64,000 bases of DNA from Helichrysum umbraculigerum (lineage: Eukaryota > Streptophyta > Magnoliopsida > Asterales > Asteraceae): NCBI GenBank assembly GCA_949592205.1, contig CATIUR010000001.1, positions 38,953,001 to 39,017,000 on the forward strand, given 5' to 3'. Both the position numbers and the translations under genes were made by a program. The notes under the pieces were generated by a model, which saw only the letters and a list, made by a program, of their open reading frames with translations, had not been told where the DNA came from and ran no database searches. Shown piece after piece: positions 1-10,616 of this stretch (positions are counted from its first letter, which is position 1; every line of letters starts with the position of its first letter).

Positions 1-535
1 GAAGCCTGATGTTGCTTCCGGCTTCCCATGTCATCTACCAACTTGTAAGAACAAAAGAATTTCAGCTGTGCTGTAGTAATAAATCAGCAGGAGTCCAAAA
101 ATATCATTAACAAAACTACAAATTTGTAAGCTCAATTATAAAATATATAAACACTCGAGAAATTAATTTTTTTTATAAATTATTAAGAATGAAAAAGATA
201 ATATTTATAAAAATAATAATAATTAAATAAATAAGTTTAATGGTTAAAAAAAACTTAATAAAAAGAAGCCCAATAGTTATGGGAAAAGGACAAACAAAAA
301 AAGTAAAGGAAACATAAAGTGTGAGTATCAAGTCTCGAACTTGCATGTGCAAGTTAAATGGCTGAACGCCAAACCACCGAAACAAATGCCTTCTTTGTTT
401 CGATATTTGTTAATATATTATTTAAATATTTGACTCGGTTGCTTGGTCACCAATTGTTTTGTTGTACGTATCGCTTCCGGACGGAGCTACATTAATAAAG
501 GCCCTCTTTCTATAGATTGATAGATATATTTGTAT
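1..535. other. AT-rich intergenic DNA, no gene seen
   Basis: AT-rich spacer with only short chance ORFs. A possible tRNA-like repeat fragment near 318-376 is listed separately. Confidence 0.5.
318..376 (-). repeat. possible tRNA-derived SINE fragment
   Basis: Read on the minus strand, the segment holds GCAAGTTCGAGACTTG, which fits a Pol III B box (GTTCGANNC), preceded about 35 nt upstream by a weak A-box-like GGTTTGGCGTTCAGCC. No poly(A) tail or target-site duplication was identified, so this is only a candidate. Confidence 0.28.
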
Positions 536-627
536 GGGTTAAGTGCTTGGAAATGTATCCAACTAATGACGAACTTACTTTTGTTGCGTGTAATCTGCTA
601 AGAAGTTCGTCATTAGGCACTTAACCC
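536..627. mobile_element. 92-bp foldback MITE
   Basis: The left end GGGTTAAGTGC and the inner arm CTAATGACGAACTT pair with AAGTTCGTCATTAG and GCACTTAACCC at the right end. A 16-nt asymmetric bulge separates the two paired blocks on the left arm. TAT flanks both ends and could be a target-site duplication. It lies about 270 bp upstream of the phosphopantetheinyl transferase start. The superfamily cannot be assigned. Confidence 0.55.
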
Positions 628-897
628 TATTTTAATTTCACGTGGGTGTTTTCAGCTTTAGTTTGAAACATCTGTCATCCTCACAATAATGTAATATTCA
701 TATATCAGTCTAATTTAAATAATTTGTCCCAACTACTATTATCATATTATAAATCTAGATTTTACCAATTCTTATCTAAAAAGTTTACAACTTTATCCAT
801 TGCAGTTTTTCATCTATGCTTCTCTAAAGTGCTCTTTGCCTATGTTGGAGATCGTGGAGTGTTATTTTGGAATGCATTACCGCAAGCGTGAGGATCT
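628..897 (+). promoter_or_regulatory. upstream region of the phosphopantetheinyl transferase gene
   Basis: AT-rich non-coding stretch between the foldback element and the inferred start codon. It should hold the promoter and 5' UTR, but I see no convincing TATA box. An in-frame stop at 889-891 limits how far upstream the coding sequence can extend. Confidence 0.3.
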
Positions 898-3803
898 ATG
901 CTACCATATATTTGCAAATCATGTGTAAAGAAGATACATTGCTTTGATCAGAGGATGTTTTCCATTTCAACCCTTTCACACTTGCAACTTCCATCTCGAA
1001 CGTATAATCTTGAGTCTAGATTCTATGTACCTTTATAGTGTTTTGATACAGATTATGTATTCCTGTCTTCTCCCTATTTTTGCGTATTCTGTATCTAGAG
1101 GAGGCAAATGGGCTGGTTAGATAATGGGTCAAAATGGGTACGGATCTGTGGGTAATTTTCTATGTGGGTAGAATCAGCAAGATCTACTGACATTTTTTTG
1201 TCCATTTTTCATATTGAATTTGGTAGATTGTTAACGTAATAAAGGGCGTCACAAACAATATTCCTTTTATTTATATGATAATATGATTTCTTTTGAATAA
1301 AATGATTTGGGCCATAGTAAGCCTTTGAATACACGTTGGCTGAATTTGACCCATTTGACTTGTTTCTTTTGAGCTATTTCTATTTTCTTCTTTTTTTTTT
1401 TCTTTTCTTAACTTTGCCCTACCTATATACAAATAGGTTGAAATTGCCACCTTTATACACAGCTGGTAACGGTTTACAACTTTTCATTTAATCAAATAGT
1501 TCGATTTCTCAGGGATACACATCTTTGGTATGTATTACCCAATGAAGTGAAGAGTCAATCTTTACTTAGTCGATATGTTGACCTTTTATCACCCCTTGAG
1601 AAAGACCACATTATCAGCATAGATGGAGATGAACTCCGAAAAAGTGCTCTGCTAGCCCGTGCACTTGTCCGTACTACTATATCAAGATGTAAGCCCTTCC
1701 ATTTGTCAAAACTGGTTTATTCATGTACTTGTATAGTTGTATCAAAAATTGGTATGCTTTTATTCATGTACATATATGTAAGTAGATAATGACTGATAAC
1801 AAGTAGAACTTACACAATATATGTTAATGACTAGATCAGATACATTCTCATGTAAGTCAAGGTCTCTTGAGTTCAAAAAGAACGCCCATGGGAAACCTGA
1901 GGTTAGAATTTTATCTTTTTTTCTTGGTGTTTTTTTTTTTGGGTTCGGTCAATTTAAGGGTCAAGCAATGGATCACATAATCGTACTTGTTTGTAGGTCA
2001 ACTGGCAACACAGTGATGATTGGAATCCACCACCGTTGCATTTTAATCTCTCACACACGTCATCTCTGATAGCATGTGGAGTGACAATCAACTCTCCAGT
2101 TTGTTCTCTTATACTTATCATTTCCCATAGTTGTATTACTGATTATTAGCAACTGATGAACTTACTTTACAAATATAGATTGGTATTGATGTAGAAGAAA
2201 AGCAAAGGAAATTGAAAAACAATATTTTAGCATTTGCTAAGCGATACTTCTCTTGTGAAGAAGTGAACGTATTAAGTTCAATTTCTGACCCTGAAGTTCA
2301 ACGCCACGAGTTCATCAAACTGTGGACACTGAAGGTTTCTTATCAATTTCTTTCTTTTGAATGTCCAATTTTGCAATTGTGAAGTATGTTTGTATTATAT
2401 GAAACAGAAACATATAGTCTTATAAGTCTTCTACTAATTTATAAATTTACCAGGAAGCTTATGTTAAAGCATTGGGAAGAGGCTTTTCAAGTGCTCCTTT
2501 CAAAACCTTTACTATTAGGTTCCGATCTACAAATAAAAGTCCAGAGGTATTTGTAAATCTTTGATCCACCATTTTCCATTTGTTTCACTGTGGGGACCAC
2601 TAAGATTTTTTTATGTTATTGGTTGCATTCTTCCACCCTTTTTGAATACCAAATTTAATGAAATTAAGCACCAACTCTTTACTTTTTTGCGATACATGTA
2701 TTTTCCAGTTTATTGCAGTAAAATGTTGATCGAACGTAACTTCTGAATATTTACCGTTGAGTATATCTGTGGGCAGGATTCTGAGTCAGTCATTGTGCCT
2801 TTAGAGAACCCAACCAGCCTTACAACAAATTGGCAATTCGCACAGTTTGAACTTGATGGGTCTCACTATGCAGCCGTATGCAGGGAGAACAATGGGCTTC
2901 CTGGAGGTACTAATAATATCTTCCTTTGCTTTTCTATAAGATATGATCACAGAACTATATCATTACTATAATAATATAGAATTTTAATATCTCGTAAAGG
3001 AGGCTTTATGTCTTTAAATGCATTTCAGATGCCTTATAACCCATTCCTACCCATTTTATGTTTCTTTATTTAGTAAAAATGAACTTTATGATACATAAAT
3101 CAATTAAGCTCATTTGTATGTAGATGGGTTGAAATTGCCCCTTCTACTTACTCGAGAAAAAATCTAACTCTTACGTTGTAATATGAAAGCTAGCTTGCAG
3201 TTCTTGTAAATGGTAAAACCTTTCTTCTGTGATGTGTCTCACAAAAACTGTACCATATTCCTTCAGAGAAAGCTTTTAGTTTAAAGTTATCATTATAGCC
3301 TATTTGGTAATAATTATCTTTGTTTCGTGTGCATTGAAGGTAATCTAGATAATTGCAAATGCTCAAACAATTCATGTTATGTGCAATGTCAATAATGGCG
3401 ATTCCCATTGGCCAAAAGAAATATCCTTAATTCCTTCTGTTTTCTATGACAGTTCTATACTTCTGATGAGAATAGCTACTTTATCACATTTGGAAATCGT
3501 AACTCTTTCTATTGATAGGCTATCATTGCAATTGCCGCTTGTTCAAGTTTATATTGCCTATTTGCCTTTTTACTGATTTTGGTGCTCCAACTTATTGATA
3601 TTCAATTGTGACTGATTAAATTTAAGTCCTAGTTAACATTTCATGTAAAGAAGGTTGAATCTATCTTGTGAGTGTAACATTAAGCTTGGATTTCATGCAC
3701 AGGGGATCCAATGAAAGTGATTGTGCGGAAGACAATTCCTCTTGTTGAAGACCACCTCATTTCGGAAGTCAATTCAGTGATACCAGTTGCTGGGTTGACT
3801 TGA
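898..3803 (+). CDS. 4'-phosphopantetheinyl transferase (Sfp/AcpT superfamily), 8 exons
   Basis: Transfers the 4'-phosphopantetheine arm of CoA to a conserved serine of acyl or peptidyl carrier proteins, giving the holo form. Inferred exons: 898-1001, 1513-1688, 1840-1901, 1997-2098, 2179-2334, 2454-2546, 2777-2906, 3703-3803. All junctions are GT-AG, the phases agree, and the result is 307 aa, the usual family size. Family motifs are visible: HFNLSHT (about residue 129), GIDVEE (150-155, metal ligands D152 and E154) and WTLKEAYVKALGRG (from 197, with K200 and E201), split by intron 5. Exon 1 is the least certain. It was chosen because its donor phase gives a clean join to DTHLWYVLP and because the preceding in-frame stop leaves ATG 898 as the first start. 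Its basic N-terminus (residues 1-34) resembles an organellar presequence, so mitochondrial targeting is possible. Introns 1 and 7 carry repeat fragments. Confidence 0.87.
1095..1360. repeat. GGGTCA-motif repeat inserted in intron 1
   Basis: Intron 1 holds GGGCTGGTTAGATAATGGG followed by GTCAAAATGGGT near 1110-1140, and the opposite-strand partner TTTGACCCATTTGACTTG near 1345-1362. Similar 'NGGGTCAAAANG' segments recur near 28040-28080, 29610-29880 and 31350-31390. They look like a dispersed non-autonomous family. No target-site duplication was established. Confidence 0.3.
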
Positions 3804-4090
3804 TACTTCAGTGTAACTGGTCAAAGCATTTATTTAATCTTGTAATGCAATGTATGATTGATCACAAATTCTTTAACTTAATCTGGAGCATGCTTGTATT
3901 TGTGAAGTGTCTCGATGTTGTTACAAGATGAAATTTCATATTGAGATTGATTATATTGATAATGTTTGTCATCTGTATCAAAGTCCAATGTCCTATTATA
4001 TAAGACGTTGAAATTGTGCTTATGAACCAATGGGGTGATCTTTAAGTCTAATGAAGATGTACAACGTTGTACCTAGGGGATAATTAAACA

Positions 4091-4118
4091 CTAGCACGTT
4101 GCCCGTGCAATGCGGCGG
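4091..4118 (-). mobile_element. possible Helitron 3' terminus (minus strand)
   Basis: On the minus strand the segment reads GCACGGGCAACGTGC, a short hairpin, running into CTAG and then T. This is the Helitron 3' signature (hairpin, CTRR, T of the AT target). The body would extend to the right. A degraded relative occurs near 48265-48330. Confidence 0.42.
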
Positions 4119-4208
4119 TGATACTTAATTTATCTATTTTCACTACATGTGATAGTATGTTTGTCAAATTAACACGACATCTTTGAATAGTAATATAATA
4201 TTTTCTAA

Positions 4209-4240
4209 TCTCTACTATTATATAATGAGCGTAGCACTGT
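4209..4240 (+). mobile_element. possible Helitron 5' terminus (plus strand)
   Basis: TCTCTACTATTATATAATG follows an A at 4208, as expected for a Helitron 5' TC end inserted between A and T. Plant Helitron 5' ends are often TCTCTACTA-like and AT-rich. No matching 3' end was found nearby. Confidence 0.28.
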
Positions 4241-4926
4241 TAATTAATTCTGGAACTCTTAAAATTCATAGTTACTATTTTTGGAAATACACCAAGACCG
4301 CTTTCCACTTCTGCTCTCCCCGCTCCTCCCTCACCCCAACTGCCCCATAACTCTTTCTCCCCAACCGCTCCTTCCCACAATTGTCATGTTCAAATCCTCG
4401 TGCCTTAACATCCATGATAGGAACGTTTGACTCCATTTGATGTAATTCTGGCTTTTTTTTTTTTATTTTTTCCTATGTAACAAAGAATTTGCTTTACTCC
4501 GATACAAATCACTTATGAGTTAGCATGATAAGATTTAAATCGATCACATCGTTTGAAGGAATAGGATTGAGTGACAATTCACCTTCTTGCGACTCTCCGA
4601 CATTTTTTTCTGCACAAACTTTTATTAATGATCAAAAGAAAAATAGATACAACTAATTGGACATACCGAATAGAGTGATAGACATAATTGCCTACCCAAA
4701 ACATGCTTCTGGTAGGTTTTTAATACCATACGTCAATGAATGTCTACACATGTAATTCACTAGTTTTTTATACAAATTTAAATGCAGACTAAACTGAATA
4801 TATCCATCAAAACCAAACTGATCCAGTTAATCCACCCCAATAATATCATGCAAAGAATAAGCCATAAACCCCAAATGCAGGCCCAAGTAGCCCATTTCAC
4901 ATGATTTCTGCTCCGTTTAATCTTGA
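4241..4926. other. intergenic DNA, no gene seen
   Basis: Pyrimidine-rich patch near 4305-4380, then AT-rich sequence. No coding signal on either strand. Confidence 0.4.
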
Positions 4927-4938
4927 ATCCATGGTATA

Positions 4939-5370
4939 TCATTTATCCTTGCAGCCCATTTGCCATATTATTGTGAATTTGTGACTCACTTTCAAAGTCC
5001 AATAGTAATCATCAGCTAAATCTATCATGCCAAAAGTGAAGGTCATAATCAAAGCAAACCATAAACAATCTCCATTATAATTGATCAAAAGATCAGCTTG
5101 CATGTTCTTGCAATAAGAATTTGAACTTCCAATAACACGTTGACTATCAAGAGTCAACCACCAGTAATTGCATTCATCATTAAGGCCAATTTGATCCGGC
5201 GTTGCATCAACTTCTCCTTTCAAGCAAAAACAGACCAAAGAATTCTTTAAATCAGTTTTTAACTCAATATCATCATATTTTGTGTCATACTGAAAACAAG
5301 TCCACCTGTGATCAGCATTTATAATTTCTGCACACTCAGCATGACTAACACGGCTTTTATGAAGAACCAA
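4939..5370 (-). CDS. unrecognised open frame, probably a gene remnant
   Basis: An open frame of 143 codons. It has no ATG near its start; the first usable codon is TTG, and the frame stays open about 20 codons further upstream before a stop. The protein has many Trp, Tyr and Cys residues and one hydrophobic run near its C-terminus (CLWFALIMTFTFGMI). I do not recognise a family. It could be an exon of a decayed gene or chance. It lies downstream of the PPR gene on the same strand, with no evidence that it belongs to it. Confidence 0.22.
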   Translation of the reverse strand: MVLHKSRVSHAECAEIINADHRWTCFQYDTKYDDIELKTDLKNSLVCFCLKGEVDATPDQIGLNDECNYWWLTLDSQRVIGSSNSYCKNMQADLLINYNGDCLWFALIMTFTFGMIDLADDYYWTLKVSHKFTIIWQMGCKDK

Positions 5371-6003
5371 ATAATCAGGTTGAGCAGAGCTTTTCCCTGC
5401 CTTGATCCACTTATCGATAAATAAATCCAGCCCATAATTAGATTAAGCTTGACCCAGTTGCTATCAAGAAATGAGAGTTTTAGAGTACAAACGAGTACAT
5501 TGCTGATTGTTATAAAGGACTACTAAATTCAGCAGGTTCAGCCAAAAATGAAAAGTCAACATGTTAAGAAGCTCCAGTCTAGCGGTCAGGACATTCAAAA
5601 CTGTACCTAAAATATGAAATTCTTTACCTAAAATGGCTGTGTGATTGGCAAGAATCCCCACTTTCATGCTATTCATGATAAAATAAATAAATAATTACAT
5701 AAATCTCTACATTTTGGGCCAGGCGTTCCAGGCATAAGGTTTGGCTCGTCAAGGCCTTTCTGTGTGCTAGTCCTTGTAACTCCTCCCAGAACAAAAGTTA
5801 AAATGCTTTTCCAACATTTTTGTCACGCTCCATCAACAAAAATGTCTCAGCCAGTTGTTCAATCCGTTTTGCATCACCTTCATACAATCTTTCAAGATGT
5901 CCGAAATGTTGAACCATCTCTACCATAGAGATTCATTACCTAATCATGTCAATAAGTACGATGTGTGCCATTAAATCTATTTCTGCTTAAAACGAGCAAA
6001 TTT
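5371..6003 (-). other. 3' flank of the PPR gene
   Basis: Non-coding on both strands as far as I can see. The part nearest 6004 should contain the PPR 3' UTR. Confidence 0.4.
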
Positions 6004-7713
6004 TTACAAACCAAGAACATATTCAGGTACACATGGAGCGAGTACTAGCTTCCCACATAGTTCATCTAGCAGGAGGTGAATTTCCTCAGAAGATTCATGA
6101 TACTTATCAGAAGCAGAAAACTGATGAATCTTGCCCTTTATTTCAATCCAACTTGATCCCGGGCTCTTTTTTTCTACTTGAAGATCCTTCATAGTTGCCC
6201 TTATTCTAGCTACCTCACTCCATCTATTAGCTTCAGCAAACATGTTAACTAAAAGTGTGTAATATCCACTGTTATCCGGTTCCAAAATCAACTTATCAAC
6301 AGCAATCTGAGCAATTTCCAAATTCTTTTGAAGTTTACATCCACCTAACAAAGCACCCCAAATCACAGCATTTGGTTCCATTCCCATTTCTTTTATCACT
6401 TCCAGTGCATCTTCAAGTAAACCAGCCTTGCATAATAAATCAACCATACACCCGTAATGCTCAATTTCGGGAGGAATAAGAAAATCATTTGTCATACTTA
6501 CGAAATACTTGCGTCCCTCCTCGACTAATCCTGCATGTGTGCAAGCACTAAGGATGCTGATAAAAGTAACCCCATTTGGTTTTATATTCTCGTTCACCAT
6601 ATGATTAAACTCTTTCAGTGCTTCTTTCGCGTATCCGTGTACTGCTAGTCCTTCAATTACCGAATTCCAACAAAATAGGTTCTTTTTGGGTAATTTATAA
6701 AACACCAAGAGAGATTGATCTAAGCAGCCACATTTCGCATACATATCAATCAGTGCAGACCCAACATAAACATCAACATAGAAATGATGTTTTTTGATAT
6801 AAAGATGTATCTTCTTACCTAAATCAAGTGCCCCGATATGGGCACACGCTGAGATAACAGTAGCCAGGGTAAACTCATCAGGGCTAATCCCTTGTGTTGT
6901 CATATCATTGAATGTTACTAATGCTTCATCGTATGCTTTGTTTTGCGAGTAGCAATGGATCATAGTTGTCCATGAAATTAAGTCTTTTTTGGGTAATGTA
7001 TTGAACAAAAACTCTGCAGACTCGACATCCTTTATCCTAGCATATCCGTCAATCAAAGAGTTGCATGAAGCTATATTTTTTTCTGGCATTTCATTAAAAA
7101 GTTGTGTAGCAGAGACCAGATCTCCTGATCGTGCAAGAACCGAAATTATTGAAGTCCAGGCAAAAGCATCCCTCTCCACCATTTCATCAAACACCTGTCT
7201 CGATTCAAAGATCTTCCCCAGACTTGAATAGAAATCAATCAACGCCGTCTGAACATACACATGAGATTTAAACCCAAACTTCCATATATGCCCGTCAATA
7301 GCCTCTCCAACTCTTGATTGTGCAACTAAAGCACAAGCTTTGATTACCGATGAAAATGTATAGCTAGTGGGACTAATTCGATCACTCGACATTTTTACAT
7401 AAAACCAAAGAGCTTGAATTGGGGATGAGCAGCAAACACAAGCTCGGATAACAGCATTATACACAAATATATTCGGATCATCCATCTGAGAAAAGGCTTG
7501 GATTGCATAATCCGTTTGATGAAAGCGCGAACAAGCAGTAACAAACTGGTTTATCATGAAACAATCTTGATTGAAGCTGTTCTTGACCATCCACGCGTAA
7601 ATACATTCTAGTTGTGTCAAGTTTAAGCAAGAATTCAAGCGTTTGATTACGTTCTCAATGTTGATAACATCTCCGTATCTCGGCAAAAAAACTGCGAAAA
7701 TGAAATAATTCAT
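6004..7713 (-). CDS. pentatricopeptide repeat protein, PLS class, E subgroup
   Basis: Plant PPR proteins of this class act in mitochondria or plastids, where each repeat reads one RNA base; the E domain is typical of C-to-U editing factors. The intronless frame gives 569 aa with a run of 35-aa repeats from about residue 60 to 480, with typical phrases such as VYVQTALIDFYSSLG, DVYVGSALIDMYAKCG and NLFCWNSVIEGLAVHG. It ends in an E motif starting near SPGSSWIEIKGKIHQF and stops without a DYW deaminase domain, so as an editing factor it would need a DYW partner supplied in trans. It resembles Arabidopsis At1g06143-type proteins as I remember them. The start is uncertain: an acceptor-like TTTCGCAG lies just after the first ATG, so an upstream exon is possible. 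Confidence 0.87.
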   Translation of the reverse strand: MNYFIFAVFLPRYGDVINIENVIKRLNSCLNLTQLECIYAWMVKNSFNQDCFMINQFVTACSRFHQTDYAIQAFSQMDDPNIFVYNAVIRACVCCSSPIQALWFYVKMSSDRISPTSYTFSSVIKACALVAQSRVGEAIDGHIWKFGFKSHVYVQTALIDFYSSLGKIFESRQVFDEMVERDAFAWTSIISVLARSGDLVSATQLFNEMPEKNIASCNSLIDGYARIKDVESAEFLFNTLPKKDLISWTTMIHCYSQNKAYDEALVTFNDMTTQGISPDEFTLATVISACAHIGALDLGKKIHLYIKKHHFYVDVYVGSALIDMYAKCGCLDQSLLVFYKLPKKNLFCWNSVIEGLAVHGYAKEALKEFNHMVNENIKPNGVTFISILSACTHAGLVEEGRKYFVSMTNDFLIPPEIEHYGCMVDLLCKAGLLEDALEVIKEMGMEPNAVIWGALLGGCKLQKNLEIAQIAVDKLILEPDNSGYYTLLVNMFAEANRWSEVARIRATMKDLQVEKKSPGSSWIEIKGKIHQFSASDKYHESSEEIHLLLDELCGKLVLAPCVPEYVLGL

Positions 7714-8432
7714 CTTATATTACAAAGAGCTTAAATCACCAGAAGTTAATCTGAAAAATACAGTCTTTCTTATGCTCAGTATAAAATTGCAATCATTTAT
7801 CATTTTTCTTCAAACATAAAAGTGAAATGGACTAAATTAGAACATGTAAGAATAGCAGAGTTGGTACAGACATAACAACAAACATCTGGAGTGCACTTCA
7901 AATAAAATTTCAATATTTCAACTGTTAAGGAACGCATTCACTAAAACGATCGTTAACATTTAAATGTACAGATTTTAAAGTCAAAATAAGCAAAATTAAG
8001 AATGTTAAAACCTTGTGATTCTGCAAGATGGTTGGTACTGTGTGATAAGGGTGATAACTGAAAATCCAAGCTCGTTGTTGCTGACGTAATGTAGCTAGTA
8101 GAAAAAAGGTACTGAAAACAGAAATGAGTATGCCGGTGAGGTATAAAACGGGGATTAAAAGATTTTATAATCAAACCGCCAAAGTTCATCGCCCAAGTAT
8201 TTGGGGTTTTTATTACATGGTGTTGCATTAATGTTTTTTCACAAGCTCATTTTGACTTTTTAGTTTCAACAATCTATCAATTTTGGCTTTTTTCTAACAA
8301 GGCTATCATTTGACTTTTTTTTTTTTCCATGGTCCAAAGAATATTGGAGTCCAAAACATTGAAAGGAAGGGTGATTTTGATGACCCATTTTCAACCGCTT
8401 TTATCACGTTAACGTCACGTCAACTTTATATC
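7714..8432 (-). promoter_or_regulatory. upstream region of the PPR gene with a possible TATA box
   Basis: On the minus strand TATAAAA occurs at 8169-8163. A donor-like ACAAG|GTTTTA near 8015 and the acceptor-like TTTCGCAG near 7690 would allow a spliced 5' leader. These are weak signals. A 91-codon frame at 7953-8228 is more likely leader than protein. Confidence 0.3.
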
Positions 8433-9506
8433 TGTAACACCCGTCAAATTAGGACTAGTAATTAGTACCTAATTATATGTTGATACATGTAATTAGTTCT
8501 GTGTTAGGCTAATTAATGTATCGAATTATATATATAGTTGTGTAACAACTACAAGGGTGATCTTTTGAGATACACAATCATGTTTATAACCATCGCGTGT
8601 CGTGGACACCCTCAGGTTACAAGTCTTTGGACTTCATACTCGGCTAATCAACTCAAGTTTATTAAGTTAAACTCACAAGACTCAGGTGAGTTTCATAGCC
8701 CCTCTTTTACTGTTTTACTCAGGGGTGTGATATACTGCTCAACTTTTAACATGTGAACGCAAGTACCAACTTTTCATATACTACATGAGTTTTTCGAAAC
8801 TAATCATTTAAAGTCCTCCGTCAGCATAGTTGTTAATACGTTGTAGCGTGAATATTAGTATATGGTACCATATAGGATTGACCCTCCTCGTCCGGGTTAG
8901 CAAGCACTAACCGGGTAAACGGACGTACTAATATTTGGGAAGACGAATGTTGATTAGGCATTCGTGGAGGCACCTCGCCCGGAATTCTCTATAGGGGACC
9001 CGGCCCTCGAGTTAAGCTCAACTATGTGCTCATGGCTGTATACACGATGATTATCATTTAATTGCTGGATGCAATTCATTATTTAATTGCTGGATGCAAT
9101 TCATTATTTAATTGCTGGATGCAATTCATTATTTAAATCTTGCGGTTCATACGATATTACTTGATTTCAAACCTGTGAGCTCACCAGCTTTATAGCTGAC
9201 CTTTTAGCATATATCGCAGGTACCCAGCAGTAGGATGTTTCTGCTTCAGGATTTAGCTCGAGTCAGCATACAGACGATTGAGATTTTCTTGCATTAGTAT
9301 ATTTTGTATAAGTACTTATGTACTGAAATCTCATTTTATTTAACTCGAGCTATGTAAAGCTTTAAATGTTGTAAACATTTCAGTTATCAATATATTTTGT
9401 TAAAACGACGCATATAGAGTCGTTTGCTATTTATCTTTGTGCTTTGTTATTGATTAGTAACACCCAAATCAAGCTTCCGCAAATCATTAAATTTGGGGGT
9501 GTTACA
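8433..9506 (+). repeat. TE1 5' LTR (1074 bp)
   Basis: Begins TGTAACACCC and ends GGGGGTGTTACA. It contains three exact 25-bp tandem units and a splice-site-like pair (donor 8686, acceptor 9219) that is also present in TE3. Differences from the 3' LTR seen by eye: C/T near 8444, A/G near 8467, A/C near 8576. Confidence 0.95.
9057..9131 (+). repeat. three 25-bp tandem repeats in the TE1 5' LTR
   Basis: The unit runs TTTAATTGCTGGATGCAATT plus CATTA, repeated three times without a mismatch. The same array is at 15718-15792 in the 3' LTR. Each unit contains the imperfect palindrome AATTGCTGGATGCAATT. Confidence 0.9.
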
Positions 9507-9509
9507 GAT

Positions 9510-9522
9510 TGGTATCAGAGCC
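9510..9522 (+). other. TE1 primer binding site (tRNA-iMet)
   Basis: TGGTATCAGAGCC starts 3 nt after the LTR end. It is the standard complement of the 3' end of plant initiator methionine tRNA. Confidence 0.92.
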
Positions 9523-9834
9523 TAAGGTTATAGTGAACTAGGTTGCATTTAGTGAGCCTAGACTATGACCATTAGGCAGTATTCCTTATTAGGTATAACT
9601 GGTTCAGCGATTACATCATACGAGTTTAATTTAACATAGCCTGATCAACTATGTACAATTAAGCAAAGATGATGTAAGACCTGAAAGTAGTTATGGCTGA
9701 ACAGGGTACAATAGAAGACTCTGACCTCGAGAGAACCGAGACTTAAACATGTTTATGCTAGACACTCAATAGGCTATATTATATAGGAGCTATATGAATA
9801 TAGGCCTCAATCTTACTAACGCTTTGTCTCAGAA

Positions 9835-10320
9835 ATGGCAAACATTCCATCGAATTCATCTCGCTCTCAATCCGGGTCGCAGAACCCAAGGGTAGCTAGG
9901 AGGAACAACAGGTTGCCTCGAGCTGGCCCGTACCCCACTCACTCCACCTTGTCGGCCTTAACCGCTAGGGTGAACCAACACGAGCAACGACTTCGCACCA
10001 TGGATGTCGTGTTGCAAGAAACAAATGAAAACTGGAGACTTACATCCCTTGAACGCATCGAACAAGTCTCCGACGACCTTGAAACCACAAACAACAACAT
10101 GGATATCCTACCCAACCAAGTAATAACGATAAGCGTGGAAAATGCCCTCCTGCGTCAAAGGATGGAAGAATGTGAACAACGTTCACATGAAGCAGAAGAG
10201 TATGCCCGTGGACTAACACAACGACTAGCGCTAGCAGAAGATAACGCCCGACAAGCTAGCAGACTTGCTAACACTGTTGACCGTCTTGTCACGATGATGG
10301 AACAGATTAATCCACGTTAA
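9835..10320 (+). CDS. TE1 ORF1: coiled-coil protein upstream of gag
   Basis: A separate 161-aa frame between the primer site and gag. It has a basic, Ser/Arg/Pro-rich N-terminus (NPRVARR at 19-25) followed by long heptad-like stretches rich in Leu, Glu, Gln and Arg from about residue 40 to 160, which suggests an extended coiled coil and oligomerisation. No known enzymatic motif. TE3 has the counterpart at 51056-51544 in the same place, with a conserved start (MANIP), NPRVARR and spacing. The frame is intact here although gag-pol is broken. Function unknown; a nucleic-acid-binding or particle-associated accessory protein is one possibility. Confidence 0.75.
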   Translation: MANIPSNSSRSQSGSQNPRVARRNNRLPRAGPYPTHSTLSALTARVNQHEQRLRTMDVVLQETNENWRLTSLERIEQVSDDLETTNNNMDILPNQVITISVENALLRQRMEECEQRSHEAEEYARGLTQRLALAEDNARQASRLANTVDRLVTMMEQINPR

Positions 10321-10616
10321 GACTAGTGTAGTCTTTGTCTTGTAATCTATCTTGTAATTTACTAACTATCTAAACGCTACTCTATAATTCGGTCTGATGT
10401 AATAATTCCCGACACCTTTTGTAATACATCCGTAGGATGTAACCTTTGAACTCGTATTATCTATCAAATGTTCCTTGTTGTTTCTACTTATACCAATTGC
10501 CATAATTCTTGTTCGTATTGATGTTATGTATTACCGCCTTTATACATGTACATCCGAGATATACACAATTTTTCTTACAAAATCTCATGTATCTTCATTT
10601 CTTTTATTGAAGAATC

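Noticed and set aside
4939..5370. Full protein-coding gene on the minus strand
   Set aside because: No ATG, no recognisable domain and no partner exons; kept only as a low-confidence remnant.
8538..8756. 72-codon ORF in the TE1 LTR, repeated at 15199-15417
   Set aside because: Lies inside the LTR and spans the inferred splice donor; it is repeated only because the LTR is. No protein similarity seen.
9510..9522. tRNA gene
   Set aside because: Only a 13-nt tRNA complement at the LTR edge; it is a primer binding site.
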